Shown here one piece after another: positions 47,307 to 62,036 of a DNA stretch of 64,000 nucleotides; within the stretch, counting starts at the first letter, position 1, and each line of letters begins with the position of its first letter. The stretch spans positions 11,917,307 through 11,981,306 of the forward strand of contig NC_057920.1 of NCBI RefSeq assembly GCF_018873765.1, in the 5' to 3' direction. The notes under the pieces were generated by a model. That model saw only the letters and a list, made by a program, of their open reading frames with translations. It searched no databases and was not told where the DNA came from. A program made the position numbers and the translations under genes. Source of the DNA: Telopea speciosissima. Taxonomy: Eukaryota > Streptophyta > Magnoliopsida > Proteales > Proteaceae.

Positions 47307-47783
47307 TGTTGTTGATGAAACCTGATTTGGTCCAGAAAGTGCGATTGAGACCTTCGAAGGGTCGTTTCGGCCTCAAAATGATTTCGAAATGCCAAAAAAT
47401 GACGGGGCTCCATGCCAAAGGTTGGAGTTGTGTTGGGCTAGTCGAGATCTTCGAAATGAGTACTTTTGAGCCATGTGTTATGTTTTGGTTCGGCTCAAGT
47501 TTTTTGGGCATTTTTGGACTAGAGACATTTGTGTACTTTCTAAGGTTAAGGTTTTTCCTATATATTATTCTTATCTCTTTGAGATAGGGTAATGAGGGTT
47601 TGTAATATTTCCAGAGAAAATAGTGAAACCTGTTCTACTGCTCGGCCATGGTCGTAGCTTCCATCTTGGAGGTGAACAACGTAAATCTCTATGTGGTGCA
47701 TTGTGTGCTCTCTCTCTCTCTCTCTCTTCTCTATTTTCGTTTTTTTTCTGTAAATCGCCATTCTAGACGTCGTTTTCGTAACA
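47307..47783 (+). mobile_element. Solo LTR fossil between the peroxidase genes
   Basis: It begins tgttgttgatgaaacctgat, ends 'gtcgttttcgtaaca', and is flanked by a perfect 5-bp ATAAG (47302-47306 and 47784-47788). The length is 477 bp. Sequence near both ends matches the LTRs inside the peroxidase introns. A (CT)n run is at about 47707-47728. No coding part remains. Confidence 0.85.
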
Positions 47784-47954
47784 ATAAGGTCATTTAAGTA
47801 GACTTTTTCTTTCCTTTTTCCTTTATAAAATTTCTTTCCCTTTTAGCTTTTTAGGGTTTGAAAGCTAATCTAAACCCCAATAATTATAAAGTGGTAGAGA
47901 TGATATAAGGGATTAAGATTACACTTAGTGGTACTCCCACTCTCTTGAGCTCTG

Positions 47955-47990
47955 GCCAATAAAGTAGCATGGCTACACCCTATATAATAA
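47955..47990 (+). promoter_or_regulatory. CCAAT and TATA boxes of PRX2
   Basis: CCAAT at 47955-47959 and TATATAATAA at 47981-47990 precede the ATG at 48049 by normal plant distances (the TATA box is 68 bp upstream). Confidence 0.6.
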
Positions 47991-48048
47991 GCCCTCTTCA
48001 TCTCATCACTAGTCAGTATACTTAGCCCACTTCAAAGCATAAAAAAAA

Positions 48049-51075
<3,027 letters not shown>

Positions 51076-51234
51076 AAAGTTCCTGTCTGTTGTAAACTTG
51101 TAATATTAGTACTTTTGATTTCAACATGCATGGATGATGAACTTGCCTACTACTCTGGATCACTTATCCGTACGCGTATGGGTACATATGAATAGGTGAT
51201 GACATCTGTCTCTTTTGCTTTCATAAATGTCCTC

Positions 51235-51345
51235 CATGCAATTGGGGACAAATCTGGAGTCTCCAGGGTGTGGGCCATACATACCAAAGGTGGATCCCAC
51301 ACCCCATAGAGGATCCAGATCTGTCCCCATCCCATCAATTTGTAT
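51235..51345. repeat. Hairpin repeat 3' of PRX2
   Basis: The arm 'attggggacaaatctgga' with 'ctccagggtgtgggcc' faces 'ggatcccacaccccat' and 'ccagatctgtccccat'. It is a relative of the 50290-50425 hairpin. Confidence 0.65.
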
Positions 51346-51594
51346 CATAGGAAAATAAAATTTTCCTTTTTTCACGTCAGCCGGTCAATCAGCTAACCTG
51401 TAAACTAAGTCTGTAGTCCAATGTCCACACTACATCACTTAGTTCACTATTTACCTGCACGAAAAGATCACTCAACCCCAGTGAAATCGAAAATCCCTTT
51501 CAAACCAATGTCTCTATATGCACTCTTATTGCCCCCTTGCGCTGGTGTAAGGACTACACGAACCGGTTAACGATCTCTTGCCCAAATAAAAAAA

Positions 51595-53303
51595 GGGTAA
51601 AGTACACGTACCCCCCTAGAAGGCACCCAATATTTCTCGTACCCCCCTAAGTGGCTCAATATTCCACGTACCACCCCTGCTTTACCCCCTAATGCCATTT
51701 AAGTTCACACCAGGTATTAAATGCTATAAAATGACCAAACTACCCTTTCTTCTATCTTTTCTAAAATTTGAAAAGACCTAATTACCCTGACCTACTTGCT
51801 AAAATTTGAAAAGACTAAAATGCCCTCATCTTCCCCAAATCATCATCCTCTTTTACACACCACCACCACCACCACCACCACCATCTGCTATTCAAATACT
51901 AATTCCTAAACTTAGAGTTCTGGACCTTTCGATCAATAACCTGAGGACTCTGCCTTCTGGATTCAAGAAGCTACGGAAGCTCAAGTATCTCGACATCTCA
52001 ACCTGCAACATTTCAGGGAATTCGAATCTCCTATCCAACCTTCTCTCGTTGAAATACCTCGATGTCTCTGAGAATTCCATGAACGGTAGCTTCCCTATTT
52101 CCCTCCACTCGATAATCTCAAGTATTTGAATGTCTCAGTAAACAAGTTTACCGGCCGAGTAGATCCAGATAAAGTCAAGAGATTCGGTAACTCAGCTTTC
52201 ATCAAGACGATGATTTTCAATGCTTCAAAGGCCCTAAATCTGACAATTCGAACTCATCCGAGAAAAGCTGTCCCTCCCAAATCCCCCAGAGAACACCACC
52301 AACCCGGGGTCCAAAGCAAGAAAAAGAAGAAACCCAATTCAAAACCAAAAGCTCTGGTTCTGGGTTTAGTCATTGCAGCTACTTCAATCATCTTCGCCAT
52401 GGTTGTGTGCATAGCCTGCTTGTATAGGAGAAAGAGAGCGAAAAGAAAGCAATGGGTGATCTCAAGACCGACTTAGTTACCAATTAAGATTGAGAAATCA
52501 GGGCCGTTTCATTCGAGACCGAGTCAGGGACATGGGCAGCAGACATTAAAGAACCGTCATCGACGCCGGTGGTGATGTTTGAGAAACCGTCGATGACTCT
52601 GAAATTTATGGATCTGATTGTGGCCATGTCTCACTTCGGAAAGGAATCGTAACTTGCAGAAGGGAGAGGTGGGCCCGTGTATTCGGCGGTGTTACTCGGA
52701 GAAATCCACATTGCCGTCAAGGTATTGGAGAAGAGCAGAGATGTCGCCCACGAAGATGCCGTGGCACTGTTCCATTATCTTTCTCGGCTTAAACACCCTA
52801 AAATCCACATCCTTCCCCTTTCTGGTTATTGCATTGCCCCAGGTTCTATAATTTTTAAATTGTAACTCATTTTTTTGAGAAAAAAAATTTAGTTTCATTC
52901 TTCTTCCACCAATTCTATTTATTAAAATGGATTCATGGGTGGCGGATCCCAGAATTTCTGCAATGGAGGTGGTGTTGAAAGTGCGGCTTCACGGTGGTTG
53001 GTGGTATTAATGGTGGTGGGTGGTGGTGGTGGTGGTGGGTATGTAAAAGAATATGATGATTTGGGGAAAATGAGGGCATTTTAGTTTTTTCAAATTTTAG
53101 CAAATAGATCAAGGTAATTAAGTCTTTTCAAATTTTAAAAAAGATAGAAGAAAGGGTAGTTTGATCATTTTATAGCATTTAATATTTTGTGTGAACTTAA
53201 ATGGTATTAGAGGGATAAAGCAGGAGTGGTACGTGGAATATTGAACCGCTTAGGGGATACGAGGAATATTAGGTGCATTCTAGGAGTTACGTGTACTTTA
53301 CCC
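51595..53303 (+). mobile_element. Pack-MULE carrying a CaMRLK-like receptor kinase fragment
   Basis: This is a non-autonomous Mutator-like element of 1709 bp. The inverted repeats are nearly 300 bp (left gggtaaagtacacgtacccc; right end rc gggtaaagtacacgtaact) with a matching (CAC)n / (GTG)n stretch near their inner ends. A perfect 9-bp duplication ATAAAAAAA lies at 51586-51594 and 53304-53312. The interior is host gene sequence, not transposase. The TIRs share 'ctcatcttccccaaatc' and 'aaaatgcc' blocks with the Pack-MULE at 10178, so both belong to one family. Confidence 0.92.
51898..52865 (+). pseudogene. CaMRLK/MEE62-like LRR receptor kinase fragment in a Pack-MULE
   Basis: The fragment runs LRR ([54 protein letters not shown]), then in another frame [20 protein letters not shown] and FGNSAFIKT. 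A transmembrane segment follows (ALVLGLVIAATSIIFAMVVC) with a basic stop-transfer. After a break comes juxtamembrane/kinase start ([49 protein letters not shown]). The order fits the plant receptor-like kinase CaMRLK (Arabidopsis At5g45800). Several frame breaks and stops separate the parts, and the signal peptide, most LRRs and most of the kinase are missing, so it cannot encode a receptor. The final exon joins an intron-like 'caggttctata', showing capture from DNA. Confidence 0.75.
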
Positions 53304-53312
53304 ATAAAAAAA

Positions 53313-54990
53313 GGTTCACCTAGAAAGGGTAAAACCGTCGAAAGAAGAAAGTCAAACTAGGGTAAAGCAGCATTGACACTCATACCCTGATCGGCTGATC
53401 ACAAGTGACCAGTCTTATTATGCCCAGACTTTTTGGTCTTTTGCTTTGTCCATTTTCTTCTGATAGAGTTTTGACAGATCATCGTCGACAGTCACTAAGC
53501 TGGGCCTCCTCTCGATCGCCTCGAAAGGCTAAAAAAAAAAAAAAAGAGAGTAAAATTCCCCTCTTTAATTAACTTCACCATAACTCTGATGACCAACGAA
53601 CAGTTTTGGAATCTTTCGGTACAGAACAGCAAGTTGTCTGTCTTGAACTCTACTTTACACCATTGGAACCTCCGTGGGTGAAGGAAAACTGACTCGTCAT
53701 GAGTTTAACTTTTCTTAATACTTATATATCCACACACTAAGGTTCAAAATCCAGGTATCGGACTCGGTATTGATCATTGTCAAAATCTTTCTGGATCGGG
53801 ATCAGATCGATCAAAAAACTTCCAAAATCATTTTTGTATGGATCAAGTCATGTATCGGTCAAAGTTGGTGGGTGTTTGATCTCAGGATCGGATTGGTCAA
53901 TATCAGTTGGTATCGGTTAGTATCGATCAATATCGGTCAAGATAATATAAAAAATAAACAAAAAAAACTTAAAAACTTTGAAAAAATCAAAAAAATATTC
54001 AATCGAATCAATCAAAGATTGGATCAGATCGGCCGATCCAAGGAATGATCTAGTCAAACCTTATTATATCGATCTAATCTCAGGATCGGTCTCAACCGAT
54101 ACCAATTCGATCCAACCAATATTGGCCGATCCAATCCAAGATTTAGAACCATGCCACACACACACCAAAAAAAAAAAAATACCCCCAACATTGAACTATA
54201 AAACTCTCACTAGGGCTTGGGTTTATTAGAGTTTGTACTCCAAAACTTTCTCCATTCATGATTGAAAAGTCAAAACTACTAAAACTCAAAAACTCTCTAT
54301 TAAACCGTAATGTGATGTTTGGTTTTGATACCAAATTTTAGGTGCTTGACTGATATGTCAGAAACTCCAAAACTGATGTAATGCGTTAAATCAAGCTCTA
54401 TAACATATCCTATACTAAACTAGTCCAATCTGGTGCCCCTACACTAGATCATTACCCTATGGTGAGGAGGTGACGGATGTCCTTTTAGCTACCATAAATA
54501 CCCTTCCATGCACACTCCTATTGATTGCATGGTGGTAGGTCATGGTCCATGCACACTTAGATGACGCCGCCTTTTATTTTATTATTAAGGTTTTAAAAAA
54601 TGTTGAAGCAGAAAATATATAGATCATTTCCTAAATAGTATATAGCATTAACCTATGTAAGGGCTAAATTAAATAGATAAGATATGAGGAGGGTCTATGT
54701 TATTAAAAGAAAAAAATGATGAGGCACTCTATCGGTAGTGATCAACAATATTGCAATGGTAATGGATAGACGATAGCAATTATATGTATCGTATTTCGTC
54801 CAAAAAGTAAACCATAAAGGTTTAAAGCTTTAAACATGATTATCTTAACTTTCTCCACTTCTTATCAAAGTTAAAACTTATCTTCTCTCTCTCTCTTTCA
54901 AAAAATAAACTAAACCAAACAATTAGGCCACTTGGAATTTTATTTACCTGTCTTGTACCTAATGTTGAATTAGCATTGAATATAACTTTT
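53313..54990. other. Intergenic DNA with ATCGG-type foldback repeat
   Basis: An inverted-repeat element spans about 53743-54153: 'aggttcaaaatccaggtatc' at the left faces 'ccaatccaagatttagaacc' at the right, with many ATCGGT/ACCGAT units inside. The rest is AT-rich. No gene is visible. Confidence 0.5.
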
Positions 54991-54994
54991 TAGG

Positions 54995-55130
54995 GAAAGA
55001 GAAGGCTACTTGATCACGTGTCCCCTACACTAACGTGGGGACCAATGAGAGCACATGTTCAAGAATCCAATAGGGGGTGGGTCATTTCGTCACCCATGTG
55101 TTTGGGTGTAGGGGGCGTAACCAAGCAGTC
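54995..55130. repeat. GC-rich MITE copy
   Basis: 'agagaaggctacttgatcac' and 'gtcccctacact' face 'gtgtagggggcgtaaccaag', with 'gggtcatttcgtcacccatg' + 'tgtttggg' inside. It is a decayed member of the recurrent family. Confidence 0.6.
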
Positions 55131-56304
55131 TTTTTTTTTTTTCTCGATCAACTTTTGAATAGACAAATAATGAACTTCGAATTACAGTCGATTAGACGAC
55201 CCGTTGAAAATTATGAATCTCCTTCGGTGTCCTCCACCTCCCCCCCCCCTTTGGTATTGAAGCTAAATGAGAATTGCTCGAAAGGAGTCCATGAATGGAA
55301 ACCGTAGACCATAAACCAGAACAATAAACACCCCATATGTGAACTTTACTTTTAGGACCGAGTTTCCCTCCACCCCATTCACCGAGGGGAGGGAGAGGGC
55401 AGGAATAAGTATTAGGAGGGTATTGAAACATACTAAAACCCTAGGATGGTGGGTGAACCGTTCTCTATGGGTACGTGGATGAAAAACTTTGTCCTTACTT
55501 TTATCTTATTATATTTTTTTTTTCTTTTCTATCCATTTCTTACCTTCTTAAACATAGCCTCATAAAGAAAGAGAAATGAATCCAGAGGTTCTCCTTCAAC
55601 CATTTGAAATGAAATGGTGAAAATCCATACTTGTTTTTCAGTCATGCATCTCACAATTTGCATCCTTTTTCCAATGTATCTGTTTTGGTACTTTTTACAT
55701 TTGACTCAAAATTATCATGCTTTGGAATCTAGAGAACCCCAAAAAAATAAATTTCTAACCCCACAGGCTTTTAAATCTATAGCTTTTGGATACCTCATTT
55801 CTCAAAACTAATCACAAATCAAATATTCTCAAATTGATTCTCGATCAAGAGCAAATATATTAAAAGATAAGGGGAATGGATCTAATCAAATCTTACTGCA
55901 ATATTTTTTTTTTAAAAAAGTAGTAGAAGTATTTACCATATGAGAAATAATGAACTAAACAAATTAAATTTCAGAATGCAACAAATCAATACCTCCTCTT
56001 TATGGGTGGGAAAGTGAATCCTTGATTATTAATATAGTGTAAATTGGATCATGAGTTTACGCCAAGGATTTTAAACTCAGAATCAGAGATCGAATCAAAT
56101 CTTTTCACTTTTTATCTAGATCAGGTCTACATTGGCTGGAATGGGTCTCAAAAATCCTAAAATTGGCCACTCCAGAATATCCAGCATTGAGATCGATCAT
56201 GGCTGATTCTGATCCGAATTAGCTGACTCAACCGATCCGTATCTAATTTTTTTATTTTTTTTTGGGTAGAGATCTGCATCTAATTTTTGAAATAGTTTCC
56301 AGAC
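55131..56304. other. Intergenic DNA without recognised genes
   Basis: Short frames on both strands come from C- and G-rich runs near 55240 and 55390. An ATCGAT-rich repeat lies at about 56060-56290. Nothing further is seen. Confidence 0.5.
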
Positions 56305-56580
56305 ATAGTGGAGGCGAAATGACCGCCCCACCCCCACCCCCCATGAAAGGTAGAAATCCTACCTCCCAAGATGCCAGCGTTTGCGCGTGACCCCTACGCT
56401 CCCCGAAAAATTATCGCCCCCAGTACTGGGGGCGTTGCTGTGTGCATCGTGCGGCGCAGTAGCGCCCATGTGTGCACAGTGGGCCCCATCATGCACACAT
56501 GGGCGCTGCCACGCCGCACGATGCGCACAGTAGCACCCCCAGTATTGGGGGCGATAAAGATCCACACTCCCCTGCAGAGA
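56305..56580. repeat. GC-rich foldback MITE with near-perfect hairpin
   Basis: The core 56411-56561 is a palindrome: 'tatcgcccccagtactgggg', 'tgtgtgcatcgtgcggcgc' and 'agcgcccatgtgtgcac' are mirrored by 'gtgcacatgggcgc'-type, 'gccgcacgatgcgcaca' and 'ccccagtattgggggcgata'. The outer part has the 'ggcgaaatgaccgcccc' block of the family. Overlapping frames on both strands result from the palindrome. Confidence 0.8.
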
Positions 56581-57153
56581 ATGCTCCCCATACATAAAGT
56601 AGTTCATGGCACTTTGGATTCTCAAGATCTAAATTGAGCTAAATCCAATTATAATGCCTAAGTAATGTTATTTCTTCTCTTTAATGCTTCACAAATATAA
56701 CACATCAATTTCCCCTTGGTTCCCAAAGGTGGAATCTTACAAATTCAATTGATGTATTCCAAGGTGTTGCTGCAATCTTTATAAATCCTTAAATGAGTAG
56801 TATGAAATTCTTAACTCTTTTCATTAATGACTATGTTGGAGGGTTTAGTTGAAAACCTTAAAGCTTTATTTGGATATAGGTCTTAAAAAATATGAAGGTA
56901 CTGAGGATCTGAACAAACCAATGTAAGACTAACTCTGTAGCTCCCGATATCTCAACACTCTCTTGTTAAGGGTTGATATCTCAGCTTGGCGGCACCTGGC
57001 GGCGATCTTTTTCCTATTGATTAATTAATTTGGTTCAAACAAATTAGGAGAAATAAAATTCAATAGAAGAATCCAAAAATTTTCATTCCATGCTACTAAA
57101 GACTTTCATAAAGGAGGTAATTCATGAATTTTGTTCTCTAATTTGTATTTGAT

Positions 57154-57638
57154 TTGGAATTTACATTTTTACCCTTGGTTTGTACCAATCCACTGATATG
57201 GTATCGCCCCACAATCGGTATTGTCGTATGTGAATTCCAATACGTAGCGCCCAATTTGGGCAATCCGATACTGACCTCAAACCATGACTTGGACCCAATT
57301 CTGAGTTCCTCCCCGGTTCATCTTCCTCTCTATATCTATCACAGAGACTACTACATTGGGCATCCGGCTCCTCTCCTTGGAGGGCATCGCCCAATGAATG
57401 TCCAATGAGACATCTGATGGTTGAGCTGTGTCGTACACATCCTGAGGCTGACTGGGTGTGCATTTGGATGTTTGTGCCACAGCCCGAGCCATTGGATGCC
57501 TTATTGGGTTCTCCACTCACTCAGTGGATAGGAGCCCAATCCCTACATTGGATTTATCTGCACAGTCGTCCAGAAACCAGACAGGTCACAAGAAGGCTCA
57601 AATCATCCCAGCAGAAAGGAATAAAGATGATGAGGTAA
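57154..57638 (+). other. Unidentified open frames, GC-richer than surroundings
   Basis: Two overlapping plus-strand frames (57154-57408 and 57405-57638) encode Pro/Trp-containing peptides (for example WVCIWMFVPQPEPLDALLG, LTQWIGAQSLHWIYLHSRPE). A donor-like 'gatgag|gtaagtgg' lies near 57637. I recognise no family; minus-strand frames are equally long. A captured fragment or decayed repeat is as likely as a gene. Confidence 0.2.
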
Positions 57639-58660
57639 GTGGCAACTGGCAAACTGAGAACTTTCTTAATAGTCAGTCATAGAGATTCAAACGTTACCAG
57701 CCCAAACGGTTCTATTTATTAGTATTGAATGAATAAAGATCTATTTTTAGCTTTGAGATTTTCTTACAATGAACAAAATCCCAGGAATTTAATGAAGAAT
57801 AATATTGAATCAGAAAACCGCCATTCAAAAAGACCCAAAATTTTCGCAGAGAAACATGATGTCCTCTGGGTCTACTACTCCCTCTCACTTTCATGGAGAA
57901 ATCCTTTTCACCTGTTTTTGCTTTAATTTTGCCCCAGAAAAAAAAACAGAATCAAACAGAGACCCTAGTTTTACTGGATTACTCTTACTATTCTGTTGTT
58001 TAAAGAAAGGCCAAATCAACTTTTCCCTTGTCCATTTTAAAATAGAATTGCAGAAAAAAGCTGATGTTGTTTTCCATGGTTTCTTTCAGTACCAGAAAGG
58101 GTCCTGAAAAAAGCTCTTTCTTTTGATTTGAAAGGGTTTTTCTAGGGTTTTGGTCAAAACAGATATTCTAATTCTCTCTCTCTTTCACTCTCTCACTTGA
58201 GGTGGGTAATCATGGGTTTTCAGAAAGAACGACTTTTTACAGCTAAAAACCCAAACCCTATCCGTAATTTCATTTGTCTCATCCATCCATGTTCGAAGTT
58301 TGAAGTTTAAACTCTACGGCCTATGCTCTTGGCGAAGAGATAGGATGATTTTGGAGGGGTTTATAATCACCAATTACAGCCATTTCTCGTTTTCCCCACT
58401 TCCAGAACATCATCAAAGAATCAGTTTTTGATTTCTTTCTATACTACCTAAGCCGTAAATCTTAACAAGATCTTCGGTGGTAGTTTATCTTCTAAGTTGT
58501 AGGATCACAAAACCAGATTCCCTTTTACTTCCCCTTTTGTTTTTTCTTGAAGAACCAAGTTAAAAAAATCTCAACTTTCTCATTTGTTTCTTCTCCCTCA
58601 CTCATCAAGAAGAAGAAGAAGAAGAAGTAGTCTGGTTTTCTGGGTTTGTTTCTAGTGAAA

Positions 58661-59056
58661 ATGTCAATGCCAATAGGATCTCAACAGCAACAAACGCCAT
58701 CGATGACTACAAATCAGGAGACTTACAGTACCCACTCGAGCCATGGATCAATAGGCCCTGTTATTGCTGTCCTGGCTGTGATCACCATCTTGGGCGTCGT
58801 TGCAGGGATGATCGGGCGTATCTGTTCTGGAAGAAGAATCATGGGCTATGGCCAATACGATTTCGAAAGTTGGGTAGAGACCAAATGCGCTTCTTGCATC
58901 GACGGAAGGATCGATCCTCCTCCACCACGACCACCACCACCCAATACTAACGGCTCCGGCGACTCTGTTCCTATTGCAATCCAGATCGAAACTCCTCATG
59001 AAAGGAAACGGACCGAACAATCTGCAGAAAACCCACATGTCGCTTCTGATTCGTAA
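58661..59056 (+). CDS. Small single-pass membrane protein, plant family of unknown function
   Basis: This is an uninterrupted 131-residue frame. The start is the ATG at 58661 (MSMPIGSQQQQTPSMT); there is no upstream in-frame ATG after the leader. A Ser/Thr/Gln-rich N-terminus is followed by one strong membrane segment at about 33-52 (GPVIAVLAVITILGVVAGMI). Next comes the highly characteristic GRICSGRRIMGYGQYDFESW then VETKCASCIDG, a Pro run (PPPPRPPPP) and a polar tail. The RRIMGYGQYDFE/WVE.KC..CIDG block is conserved in a family of short uncharacterised plant transmembrane proteins. The two CxxC-like Cys after the membrane suggest metal or lipid attachment, but this is a guess. The leader is long and rich in GAAGAA (58608-58626). 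There is no intron. Confidence 0.88.
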   Translation: MSMPIGSQQQQTPSMTTNQETYSTHSSHGSIGPVIAVLAVITILGVVAGMIGRICSGRRIMGYGQYDFESWVETKCASCIDGRIDPPPPRPPPPNTNGSGDSVPIAIQIETPHERKRTEQSAENPHVASDS

Positions 59057-60629
59057 CATGGTATATCCATCTTTTTCTTCTTTTACTGTATCTGAAATGG
59101 GATATGTTCATTTTGTTAATTTCCTCTGTATCTGATACTCTTGTTTCTTTTTTTTTTTTTTTGTTCTTTCTGGGATTCCCAACTTCCTTGTCATTGCTAC
59201 GATGGCATTACTGAAAGCATGAGAACTTTCATGAGATGATGGGCACTGAGCTTTTTTCATGGTTGTTAGAGATTTCAAAACCTGAGCCTTTGTTTTATAA
59301 TCTTCTGTGTCTTCTATGTGGGTTACCCTGATCATCTCCACCATGATCATGGCCATCATCGCCAGCTTCTTGATGCAACTGAACCCAACAATTATTTAGT
59401 AAAAAAATCTTCTTATATTCATTATAATTCATTATAATCCTGAGAGTAGATTATAATTGACAGGATTCAATTTCTATTTATGGAGATTTTTTATTTTTTT
59501 TTTTCTGTTTTCTTCTGTGTCCATGGCTGTTATCTTCTTCTTCTCATTGTTGGTTTCTTTAATATGATTATTAAAACGAGGCCATGAAATCCAAATTGTT
59601 AGGTTACTGTATTGGATCTTCTTCACAATGCATTAAAAAGCATGAGAGTGTGACCATCATGGAAAGCACCATCACAGGCCCCAGGGTTTAAGCCTTAAGG
59701 GCCCTCCCCACTGTCATCAACTCATCATACGCCAAAGCTGTTTCCATTTTTAAACCCCACCAAACACTTACAGCTTCTCAGACATAGATTATTATAGTAG
59801 TAGTTACTAGTTAGTAACTCAGTACCCTCACTCACTGATCAGTGATCATTCATGACTGAAACTGAAATAAATAAATCTGTGAGAAACAGTTGTGGTTACT
59901 GGGTGTGTATGGCAACGTTTAAAATATAGTTCTGGTGTTTGTGTGTTTTTTCTTTGAAATAATTTGAAACAGAACATGTATGTGATGCCAGGTGTGTTTC
60001 TTTATTTTTTTTTGTTTTTTATAAATGAACTGGTAAGAAAAAAATACATTTCTTGGTCATTGGAAAAAATTTAAAGTCGTTTTAGAAAAAAAAAAAAAAA
60101 ACCATAAACAAAAATTTATAACAAAATCAATCCAATAAATCTGACTCTCTCCCACTCCCCAGTCCCTACTGGCACAAGCACAACTCCCTCTTCCATCTTC
60201 ACCAGCACCGCCACCACCACCACCACCACCATACATGTTTCTATTCTTTTTTAGCAGCAGATTTTTTTTCCTGATTTTACCATAAAACATTTTTTTTTGT
60301 ACAAGAGTATTCCAAATTAACAAAAATGCACACACACACACACACACAAATTTTTCTGACTCAGAAATACTAATTTGAAATAGAAATGTTGTCATAGACA
60401 ACCTAATGTGCACATGCAATTATGTAGCTTCCAAACAATCTCTCAGATTCCAACCGGATTATTGAGTCGATCGGGTGGCTCAAATCATGCTTATTTGGCA
60501 AGAAATGAATAAAAAAAATTTATTCCTATTTTGCTTTATTAGTTTTTTGTTTGTCAATAAAATATAAAGTAAAAGAATATATATTTTTCTTTCAAATTTG
60601 AATTCACATTAAGTATAATGAAATTCCCA
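59057..60629. other. 3' region and intergenic DNA
   Basis: 3' UTR and AT-rich DNA with a (CCA)n run (about 60206-60231) and a (CA)n run (about 60327-60348). The minus-strand Gly-rich frame here comes from the (CCA)n repeat. No gene is seen. Confidence 0.6.
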
Positions 60630-60955
60630 TTTCTTTCTTCTCACAAAGTTTCCTTTTATGGGGAACGCCTCTTGGTGTGGTGGTGGATGTCAGTGTAGTA
60701 GAGCATAGACCTCTTCTCCTTGGGTACGAGCTATGACCCAACCTAATACAACTCAACTTGTATGGACAAGAAAGGCATTTCCATCTCTTTCTTTCTTCTC
60801 ACAAAGTTTCCTTTTACGGGGAACGCCTCATGGTGTGGTGGTGGATGCCAGTGTAGTAGAGCGGAGACCTCTTCTCCTTGGGTACGAGTTATGAGTTTAT
60901 GACCCAACATGATACAACTCAATTTGTATGGACCAGAAAGACATTTCCATCCCCA
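60630..60955. repeat. Tandem duplication, about 160-bp period, two copies
   Basis: The block beginning ttctttcttctcacaaagtt and holding 'ggggaacgcctc', 'tggtgtggtggtggatg', 'agacctcttctccttggg' and 'gatacaactcaa'-like text occurs twice in direct order (60630-60787 and 60788-60955) with few differences. The class is unknown. Confidence 0.9.
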
Positions 60956-61350
60956 ATTTGTGCGACCTGACATATCAGATGATCAAGTTTAGAATATGAA
61001 GAGGATACCATGTATTGCAATTCTAATTTTAGCAACTCAAATCATTCAAAGATTTGCATATTTTAACTTTATTTTGAATTCAAATTTTGCACATTAGTAG
61101 GAGAATAAATGATCACTACCAAGAACACTATGGTTTTCATAAAATCCTACATCCAACTTCACAGACACACACAAAGGATAAAAGAGAGGAGCTTGATGGA
61201 GAGAAGTGATGGAGAATCAAATCTGTAAGGGGATAGAGTGTCCATTGTGAAGATTTAGGCAAAAAACTTAGATTGTCTCCGCTCTTTATTCACAACATTA
61301 TTTTCTAAAAAGAATTCTTTTTAGAATATTGGTGATATGGCATGGGATTA
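60956..61350. other. AT-rich intergenic DNA
   Basis: Nothing recognisable is present. Confidence 0.6.
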
Positions 61351-61525
61351 AAATCCTCTACAGTGCAAGCATCTTGCGGTGCACTGCAGTGAAGTACGAG
61401 CTCGATGCAAGGCAGTTATTTTTTTCTTCTCAAGCTCGATACCGTTGGATGTCACATCTTCCATGTGTTGAGCTCTCAGACCTGCACTGCTATGCACCAC
61501 AAGAGTAAGGCACTGAAGAGGATTT
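61351..61525. repeat. Foldback MITE
   Basis: The left arm 'aaatcctctacagtgcaagc' + 'atcttgcggtgcactgcagtg' pairs imperfectly with the rc of 'cactgctatgcaccacaaga' + 'gtaaggcactgaagaggattt'. Inner arms 'gagctcgat' / 'atcgagcttgag' variants also pair. Target duplications were not resolved. Confidence 0.65.
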
Positions 61526-61889
61526 TTTTTTTTCCTATGGCATGTCCATATGAAAGCCAATCACCAATCTTCCCCCTAAATCATGCCTTTATGAAACAAA
61601 TTCCATAATGGGATGATTTAATTTGAATTCACAATTCAATAAGTGTAGAAAAATGATTCTCTTCCATATCCTCTTCTTGATGTTGATGTGAGATCTCCTC
61701 TCTCATCAAGACCCTGATTATGCAAAATTCAGCCCTCGTGCTTGTTGCTTGCACCTGCAGGGTTGTTCAAGCAGGTGAAAAAAACAAAATGATGAAAGAG
61801 GAAGGAATCTTGATAGGTGTCAGCGCATGAGCAGTTTTTCTTCTTTTGAATCTCACAAAATTTTCTTGGGAAAAAGAACGCCATCCAAT

Positions 61890-62036
61890 CATGCAGCGCA
61901 CAGTTCCCTTGCACCCAGATACAGGGCACGCTTAATGATCGCCACACTCCTAGAAAGATTGTAATGACCAAGAGTGCAACGATCATTTTGCGAGCCCGTG
62001 TGTCTAGGTGCAGCGGCAGCATGTTTTACACGACCA
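61890..62036. repeat. GC-rich foldback MITE copy
   Basis: 'cttgcacccagatacagggc' and 'atgatcgccacactcctag' face 'caacgatcattttgcgagcc' and 'cgtgtgtctaggtgcagcgg'. It is a member of the CCAGACACA/TGTGTCTGG family. Confidence 0.7.

Noticed and set aside
56359-56637. Three open frames on both strands with similar peptides
   Set aside because: The similarity between strands follows from the palindromic MITE; it is not coding.
59341-59400. Short frame MIMAIIASFLMQLNPTII downstream of the membrane-protein gene
   Set aside because: Only 18 codons, in the likely 3' flank, with no supporting signal.
60057-60419. Minus-strand frame with a Gly-rich stretch
   Set aside because: It is produced by (CCA)n and (CA)n microsatellites in AT-rich DNA, with no splice or promoter support.
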